This document shows positions 62,101 through 64,000 of a stretch of DNA of 64,000 bases, one piece after another. Source of the DNA: Solibacillus palustris (GTDB lineage: Bacteria; Bacillota; Bacilli; Bacillales_A; Planococcaceae). Position numbers and translations under genes: made by a program. The stretch covers positions 186,001-250,000 of the forward strand of contig NZ_JAKZFC010000004.1 in the NCBI RefSeq assembly GCF_022549215.1. Reading direction: 5' to 3'. How positions within the stretch are numbered: position 1 is the stretch's first letter; each line of letters starts with the position of its first letter. The notes beneath the pieces are model-generated. The model worked only from the letters and a program-made list of their open reading frames with translations. It ran no database searches and was not told the DNA's origin.

Positions 62101-63018
62101 TTACCTTAAATCATCTCTTCCTTTTTCACCACTTAATACGGTTTTATAATACGCATCGTTAAGTAACTTTACAATATCATTTAATTGTTTTTTATCTGTA
62201 TATTTTATTTTGGTTTTATCATCGTTCAATTCAATATTCAAATCAAATTCTGTAATAATTTCTTCTACCTTTATGAAGTTTTCAACAAATCTCGTCATCC
62301 TTTCGGGTTTTGTCATTAGTCTTGAAATCCGCTTTACTATATTTCCATCTTCAATGCTATCAACTTTAAATTGATCAAAACCTTCTATTTTATGTGTTTC
62401 TTCAAAAGAATTTAAGACAGTACTAGCATTTTGAATATATTTTGTTTTTAAATCAAAAATCCTTTGCATGGATACATTATTAATAATAAGAATTTCGTTT
62501 TCATAAATAAGTAAGTCAAAATTCGGTTCAATTCCAATAAATGAATCAGAAACTTTTCTAAAAGTAGAGTCCGCCAATGTTCCCCAAAGACCCTTTGAAA
62601 ATTTTTTAAATTGTGGAATACGATTAATTAGATAACAGTACTTCCCTGTTTCTATTTCTATTTTTATACAATAAATATCTTTCTTAACATCGTCATTTAC
62701 ATTCTCACCAGGTTCATTCAAACTATTTAATAAATTATTAAACGTTATTCCTACATAGGACTGTTCACAGTATTCTACGACCCCATTTGGTCGGCCGTTT
62801 TCGTTGTATTCAATTTGTTCTTTTTCAATCAATTTATTAATCGTCGGTTGAACAATCTCAACTATTTCTTTTTGTAAAGAACGACTTAAAGATAGTTTAT
62901 GTGCAAAATAATCCAATGCATCATCAGTTTTAATCTTTTCAATTATAAACAAGTTTAATTTTGGTGTATTACTTATTAACAGTTCTATAAGCTTGCTATT
63001 AATAATATCGATATTCAA
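62101..63018 (-). CDS. kwaB: KwaB-like (DUF4868) subunit of a Kiwa-type anti-phage system
   Basis: 305 residues, TTG 63018 behind AAAGGGGG. The region FIGIEPNFDLLIYENEILII followed by MQRIFDLKTKYIQNASTVLN fits the DUF4868 signature (a beta hairpin, then an F-x-x-I/hF helix) found in KwaB. Normal length for KwaB (about 300-320). Known Kiwa KwaB is the DNA-binding effector that blocks phage replication after KwaA senses infection. Cotranscribed with the membrane subunit and next to transposon debris, a typical defence-island setting. Confidence 0.65.
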   Translation of the reverse strand: MNIDIINSKLIELLISNTPKLNLFIIEKIKTDDALDYFAHKLSLSRSLQKEIVEIVQPTINKLIEKEQIEYNENGRPNGVVEYCEQSYVGITFNNLLNSLNEPGENVNDDVKKDIYCIKIEIETGKYCYLINRIPQFKKFSKGLWGTLADSTFRKVSDSFIGIEPNFDLLIYENEILIINNVSMQRIFDLKTKYIQNASTVLNSFEETHKIEGFDQFKVDSIEDGNIVKRISRLMTKPERMTRFVENFIKVEEIITEFDLNIELNDDKTKIKYTDKKQLNDIVKLLNDAYYKTVLSGEKGRDDLR

Positions 63019-63257
63019 CTTTGTAATCCCCCTTTAGCTATATGATTTTAACACTAAAATTATACAGTATATGATTACTTCAATCATATTATCAATCAGA
63101 ACACTTGTTCTATATCGATATTATTTCTCCTTTTCTAGAAATTCAAGAAAAAAGTCCGTCTAAAAAATAATTTCTTACTACTTCCTTAATATAACTAAAT
63201 CTTTTGTGATTTTTAGCATATTCCAAAGAGGATCAATAATGCTTACTGTTCAAAGTA

Positions 63258-63407
63258 TCACTCCAACTCCACATGAATCTCACCACCATAAGAACACGTC
63301 TTTTCATATTCCTTCTTCACTTCTGTATGTGTGCTCTTTTCAGCTTTCGTCACACTAATCAACTGCGCTGGTCGCTTACAATCCTCACATTGTAATACAT
63401 AATTCAT
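63258..63407 (-). CDS. 49-residue CxxC protein
   Basis: ATG 63407 behind GGAAAGGAA; the longer frame to 63473 crosses the terminator at 63427-63466 and is rejected. CEDC at residues 7-10 and a single later Cys suggest a partial zinc knuckle; the tail is acidic and basic mixed. Function unknown. It stands alone, downstream of a terminator. Confidence 0.55.
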   Translation of the reverse strand: MNYVLQCEDCKRPAQLISVTKAEKSTHTEVKKEYEKTCSYGGEIHVELE

Positions 63408-63426
63408 CCGCTCATTCCTTTCCAAA

Positions 63427-63466
63427 AGAAAAAGAGTGCCGCATTCATAAACGGCACTCTCACACA
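63427..63466 (-). terminator. intrinsic terminator of the upstream minus-strand gene remnant
   Basis: Minus strand AGAGTGCCG / CGGCACTCT perfect stem with 10-base loop, then TTTTTC. Confidence 0.8.
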
Positions 63467-63472
63467 AAATCA

Positions 63473-63640
63473 TTATTCAGTTGTAATTGTTTGAATAGTG
63501 TAGACTCGCATCCAAAATGTTCGTTTTTCTGACTTGAGTGGATGCTCAGGTTTTTTTACATTTATTTCCCGTGCAATATTTTCAGAATATTCAGCAACAT
63601 GAATGTTTAAACTTCCTTTTTGACGAAATGTTGATTAAAG
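63473..63640 (-). pseudogene. C-terminal remnant of an unidentified gene
   Basis: The minus strand reads FRQKGSLNIHVAEYSENIAR, PEHPLKSEKRTFWMRVYTIQ then TITTE-stop, followed directly by a terminator, so a real gene ended here. Upstream there is no start and the frame is closed near 63640. Possibly truncated by a rearrangement. Confidence 0.45.
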
Positions 63641-63849
63641 AATTTGGTATTATTTTTAATATAAATTGTATTGGAGTTAATCAATATGTTATTTGCAAAT
63701 ACACCCCCTCCCCCTTACTATGCTGTTATTTTTACCTCGCAAAGAAGTAATAACGATCCTGAAGTTGTGCATTAATCTTATTTTTCTAAAGCCAGACAGG
63801 CACTTGCTAAATACATAGTTAATATTATGTATTTGAAGGGGTGATGACG

Positions 63850-64000
63850 ATGCCGTGGCATCAAAAAATTGGTTATTTAATTGGTCAACCTGTTGGAATT
63901 TCATTAATAAATGGCCAAGGAACTTCCGGGGTATTATGTGGTACATCCAATGGAAAACTTCTTGTCATTGAATATTTATATCAAGCACAATTCGCCTTGA
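63850..64000 (+). CDS. protein running off the window end, unknown function
   Basis: ATG 63850 with AAGGGG eight bases upstream (ATG 63844 is too close). Fifty codons are visible: GQPVGISLINGQGTSGVLCG followed by GKLLVIEYLYQAQFAL. The glycine-rich beta pattern is reminiscent of small Sm-fold-like proteins of Bacillales, but the gene is incomplete here. Remainder outside the window. Confidence 0.55.
   Translation, partial: MPWHQKIGYLIGQPVGISLINGQGTSGVLCGTSNGKLLVIEYLYQAQFAL

Noticed and set aside
63689-63946. 85-codon minus-strand frame near the window end
   Set aside because: Antisense to the plus-strand gene starting at 63850, which has a proper SD.

Overview
The window looks like a chromosomal stretch of a low-GC, Gram-positive, endospore-former-like bacterium. 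Ribosome binding sites are strong AAGGAGG-type, TTG and GTG starts are frequent, there is an S-box (SAM-I) riboswitch, and the topoisomerase IV order is parE-parC. The gene content (YflS-like malate carrier, YlmA-like and YczE/YitT-like proteins, PlsY, paired DUF485/acetate-symporter operons) suggests the Bacillales, most likely the Planococcaceae (Lysinibacillus/Solibacillus group). That placement is inference from gene content. No rRNA, tRNA or CRISPR array was seen.

Layout. 1-13 kb: a truncated FAD oxidase, a crotonase, a tyrosine recombinase with an eroded active site beside an intact XerC/D-like one, tandem micro-paralogues, a chemoreceptor, a PAS-GGDEF-EAL protein, and a double ribbon-helix-helix-like protein. 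13-20 kb: a 46-residue gene behind a UUCG hairpin, a three-gene ABC exporter, then a compact unit of HD-GYP membrane protein, a Trp/Cys-rich micro-ORF and a PqqD-M50 metalloprotease. 20-34 kb: an accessory stretch of acetyltransferases, a ZIP transporter, a YflS-like carrier, MerR plus a GAP-family exporter, and a class A PBP, mixed with gene debris and duplicated intergenic segments. 34-45 kb: a transglutaminase-like protein, a chromate transporter, two DUF485-symporter operons and an ECF sigma factor with its DUF3600-type partner. 45-60 kb: the most conserved part, with parC/parE, plsY, HesB-like, YczE-like and YlmA-like genes, S-box-controlled metA, a large SF1 helicase and a thioesterase. 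60-64 kb: an IS3 scar, a probable Kiwa-type anti-phage pair (kwaB-kwaA), small genes and a truncated gene at the edge.

Recurring themes are (i) many small duplicated intergenic modules, including a family of composite palindromic elements whose hairpins share CGA/GGA triloops, (ii) deletion scars joining halves of unrelated genes, and (iii) short genes (44-56 aa) that automatic callers tend to miss. The most interesting candidate system is the HD-GYP / micro-ORF / PqqD-M50 unit at 17.1-19.6 kb. Its micro-ORF encodes a basic peptide ending in a CWWCW cluster and could be a processed signal or RiPP-like peptide, or alternatively a Trp/Cys attenuator leader.
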